A stretch of 64,000 bases of DNA from Pseudomonas sp. B21-028 (GTDB lineage: Bacteria > Pseudomonadota > Gammaproteobacteria > Pseudomonadales > Pseudomonadaceae): positions 5,394,001 through 5,458,000 of the forward strand of contig NZ_CP087184.1 of NCBI RefSeq assembly GCF_024749045.1, given 5' to 3'. A program made the translations under genes and the position numbers. The notes beneath the pieces were generated by a model, which was not told the DNA's origin, did no database searches, and saw nothing but the letters and a program-made list of their open reading frames with translations. Shown in pieces: positions 61,810 to 64,000 of the stretch (position 1 is its first letter; every line of letters starts with the position of its first letter).

Positions 61810-62607
61810 CTAGACGCTGACGGTAACCAGCAGCGCATCGTTCAACCAGCGCGTAACCAGCGCTGCGCTATCGATCAACCGCGAGGAGCGATTCGCCTCG
61901 GCGAATCGCGCCTGAGCGGCCAGCAAGGCCTCGCTCAGGCTGGCCCCGCCACTCAGGCAGATCAACCCCGCCACTTCGCAAGGGTTCAACTCCCGCACCT
62001 TCACCACCCAGCCGAGCCGATAAACGAGAGTCGTCCGGTGCTTCGCTTGCAGATCCGGAAATGCCTGGCCCGGCGTCACATGAGCAGTCCATAACGCCGC
62101 GCATGGCCAGTCACTGTGCAGCAGCGAACAGCCTGGATGCAGGGTCAAACGCTGGGCATCGAGTTGACTGCTGCTCAGCGCAGCCAGTTCCCCAGCACTC
62201 AATGCCACAGCGTCAGCAGCGAACGCCGCACACTGCACCGACCACTCCAGCGCCGCCACGTCAGCAAAATACGGGTAGGCGTGAACGGCTGAGTAATCAT
62301 TGAGAAACACCGAAAACTGCGCGCCGAACGTTTTCAGATCGGCTTGGCGCGATGGATATCGCTGGCCATAAGCATGCGCAAGCGTGCGGAAAAACTCATC
62401 GCCGACCAACGCCTTGATCACCGGATAGGTCAACGCCAGCGAGCGCTCCTGGTGCTGCCAGAGAGCACTGCGGTAACGCGAAAAACGCTGCAGATCATCG
62501 GCACTGGCCGCGTCAAACCAACCCTGCGGCAGAATCGCAGGTGCTGACGAATCGTCGAGGCTTGCAACGAAATCGGCTTGCAACGACGCCAACTCTTCAC
62601 GCGTCAA
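61810..62607 (-). CDS. bufC: DUF2063 protein, BufC-type partner of MNIO
   Basis: 265 residues from a TTG at 62607, which has GAGG 8 bases upstream and gives [10 protein letters not shown]; a TTG at 62637 is the alternative. The family core [20 protein letters not shown] and [20 protein letters not shown] with [16 protein letters not shown] match DUF2063. In bufferin systems BufC partners the MNIO oxidase, presumably recognising the precursor. The start overlaps bufB by 11 bases (coupled). Confidence 0.88.
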   Translation of the reverse strand: MTREELASLQADFVASLDDSSAPAILPQGWFDAASADDLQRFSRYRSALWQHQERSLALTYPVIKALVGDEFFRTLAHAYGQRYPSRQADLKTFGAQFSVFLNDYSAVHAYPYFADVAALEWSVQCAAFAADAVALSAGELAALSSSQLDAQRLTLHPGCSLLHSDWPCAALWTAHVTPGQAFPDLQAKHRTTLVYRLGWVVKVRELNPCEVAGLICLSGGASLSEALLAAQARFAEANRSSRLIDSAALVTRWLNDALLVTVSV

Positions 62608-63448
62608 TCGGCACCTCAGCAGCAATCGCCCGAGCAATCTCGACCTGACTCAACAGCTCTTCAAACGGCGGCAGACGGGTGTCCCATTCGATCAGCACCG
62701 GCACGCTGCCAAACTGGCGCAATGCGCTGCGATACAGCGCCCAGACCGGCTCGGCAACCGCACTGCCATGATCATCCACCAGTAAGCCTTGCTCATGGCT
62801 ATGGCCAGCAAGATGCAATTCCCCCAAGCAGCCAACAGCGAGCGTTTGCATGGCGGCCAACGCCGGTTCGCCGTGGTTGCATTGATTGACGTAAAGATTA
62901 TTCAAATCCAACAGCACCGCACTCCCGGTGCGCGCCACGACTTCCGCAAGAAACTGCGTCTCACCCAAGGTGTCCCCCTTGTAGCGCAGACTGGTCGACA
63001 CGTTTTCCAGCAACAATTGTTGGCCGAGGGCGCTCTGCACTTGATCGACGCGCTCACAGACCAGGCTCAGAGACGCTTCGGTCAGCGGCAGCGGTAACAG
63101 ATCGTTAATGCAGCGCCCTTCCACCGCGCCCCAGGTCAGGTGTTCCGAAATCAGAAAGGGGCTGACGCTGGCTGCCAACTGGCGAATGCGCTCGACATGT
63201 TCCATGGAAAAACCATGTACAGAACCGATGCCCAATCCCACCCCATGCAGACTGATCGGATAGTGATTGGCCAGGCGCCGCAACACATGCAGATCCCAGC
63301 CACCGGGCCCGAAGTAGTTCTCGGTGTGCACTTCAAGCCAGTCGACGGGCGGCAGTGTCTGCAGAAAGTCAGGGTAATGCGCAGCGCGCAGACCAACACC
63401 AACCGGCGGTAACGGGCGCGTTCGTGACTCGTCGGGCAATGGATTCAT
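62597..63448 (-). CDS. bufB: MNIO-family oxidase (DUF692), BufB-type
   Basis: 283 residues from the ATG at 63448. Multinuclear non-heme iron oxidases modify cysteines in RiPP precursors. TIM-barrel metal ligands visible: H68 ([13 protein letters not shown]), H103 (LISEHLTWG), E148 ([12 protein letters not shown]), D181 ([11 protein letters not shown]), H212 (GELHLAGH), D226/H227 (LLVDDHGSA), E254 ([11 protein letters not shown]). Product should convert precursor cysteines to thiooxazole-type groups in bufferins. Seven bases after the TetR stop; no precursor gene between. Confidence 0.9.
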   Translation of the reverse strand: MNPLPDESRTRPLPPVGVGLRAAHYPDFLQTLPPVDWLEVHTENYFGPGGWDLHVLRRLANHYPISLHGVGLGIGSVHGFSMEHVERIRQLAASVSPFLISEHLTWGAVEGRCINDLLPLPLTEASLSLVCERVDQVQSALGQQLLLENVSTSLRYKGDTLGETQFLAEVVARTGSAVLLDLNNLYVNQCNHGEPALAAMQTLAVGCLGELHLAGHSHEQGLLVDDHGSAVAEPVWALYRSALRQFGSVPVLIEWDTRLPPFEELLSQVEIARAIAAEVPIDA

Positions 63449-63455
63449 GACCCCA

Positions 63456-64000
63456 TTATGCGGACGGAAGCGATCTGTGCAACTGCGCCACGGTCTCCGA
63501 CAACGCCACGGATTTGAGGATCGCGACGTGGCAGGCCTCAAGAATTTCATCAGCCAGTGACGAGTCGTCGGGACAGGCGCGGGACATCACAATGGCGCCG
63601 AGTGCCTGGGCCATTATCGCCAGATGCGTTGCGCGAGCCTTCTCAGCGGCCTCAGGGTTCACGTCTCCTCTTCCCCTCAACACATCCAGTTGGGTCTCGA
63701 TGCCTGCGGCAAAGGTACTGCGGACCTCCTCATCCTCCTTGCGAGCGGCATCCGAGCACAACGCCGCCAGCGTACAGCCTGTGGCCCGGTTATCCCGATG
63801 CTCGCGCGAGAGGTAGACACGCACGAACTCTTGCAGCGAGGCACCGGCAGTGAGCTCCGCGGACTGCGCGATGCCGCACGCCGACGATTCAGCCATCAGG
63901 TCGGCCTTGGAGCGGAAGTGCTTGTAGAAACCTCCCTGGGTAAATCCGGCGGCAGCCATGAGGTCTGCGATGCCAACGCCGTCATAGCCTCGCTCCCGAA
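63456..64000 (-). CDS. TetR-family regulator (N-terminus cut by window edge)
   Basis: Runs from beyond base 64000, so the start is missing. The visible N-terminal end, [20 protein letters not shown] then [14 protein letters not shown], is the TetR HTH. The remaining ~150 residues form the helical ligand domain with [20 protein letters not shown]. The stop is 7 bases before bufB, so the regulator is co-transcribed with the bufBC pair and probably controls it. Confidence 0.92.
   Translation of the reverse strand, partial: RERGYDGVGIADLMAAAGFTQGGFYKHFRSKADLMAESSACGIAQSAELTAGASLQEFVRVYLSREHRDNRATGCTLAALCSDAARKEDEEVRSTFAAGIETQLDVLRGRGDVNPEAAEKARATHLAIMAQALGAIVMSRACPDDSSLADEILEACHVAILKSVALSETVAQLHRSLPSA

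Overview
The window is chromosomal DNA of a fluorescent-group Pseudomonas, probably of the P. fluorescens complex. This rests on three things: G+C-rich codon use; at least seven inverted-pair REP repeats of the P. fluorescens type (GTGGGAGCGAGC... cores); and a long run of core genes. From mqo to ychF the gene order matches, as I remember it, P. aeruginosa PA4640-PA4673 and the equivalent P. putida region. No rRNA, CRISPR array, integrase or transposase was seen.

Layout. (1) 1-7.8 kb: an M48 metalloprotease lipoprotein cut by the left edge, a dCache-type chemoreceptor, a SRAP-family DNA-crosslink protein, two small zinc-finger or signal-type proteins, a glycerolipid acyltransferase, a YajG lipoprotein and small orphan genes, separated by REP pairs. 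(2) 7.8-18.2 kb: mqo with an unusually long upstream region, DauA-like SulP transporter, WbuC cupin, purine and pyrimidine salvage (hpt divergent from upp-uraA), hemH and a sugar-epimerase-like gene. (3) 18.3-23.8 kb: a photolyase block made of an FAD oxidoreductase, a DUF523/DUF1722 protein, a LitR-type MerR regulator, phr and a divergent SDR. Its promoters carry TGTACA/TATACA repeats, so it is probably light-inducible. (4) 23.8-36.8 kb: pagL, the murI-moeB-prmC-prfA-hemA operon and, divergent from it, TPR lipoprotein-lolB-ispE-tRNA-Gln-prs-rplY-pth-ychF. (5) 36.8-46 kb: an orphan RTX/delta-60 repeat protein, two small unknown genes, a LysE exporter with divergent LysR, a TerC/CBS/CorC protein and a second chemoreceptor, ending in tRNA-Met.

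(6) 46.2-64 kb, beginning right after tRNA-Met, has an accessory character. It holds an MFS transporter; a secreted fusion of a bufferin-like DUF2282 domain, a cytochrome c and an FGE/SUMF1 domain; three transcription regulators (two LysR and one TetR cut by the right edge); a leuC-leuD pair without leuB; and a seven-gene rightward cluster (heme-oxygenase-like diiron oxidase, aminotransferase, tautomerase, GST-like, cyclase/hydrolase, MFS exporter, swivel-first aconitase-family fusion) that looks like an uncharacterised small-molecule pathway. A TetR-MNIO(DUF692)-DUF2063 operon converges on it. MNIO and DUF2063 proteins are the maturation pair for bufferin RiPPs, yet no free-standing precursor gene is visible. 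The only DUF2282-like sequence in the window is the N-terminal domain of the cytochrome/FGE fusion about 13 kb away. That pairing, and the diiron-oxidase cluster, are the most interesting content here.
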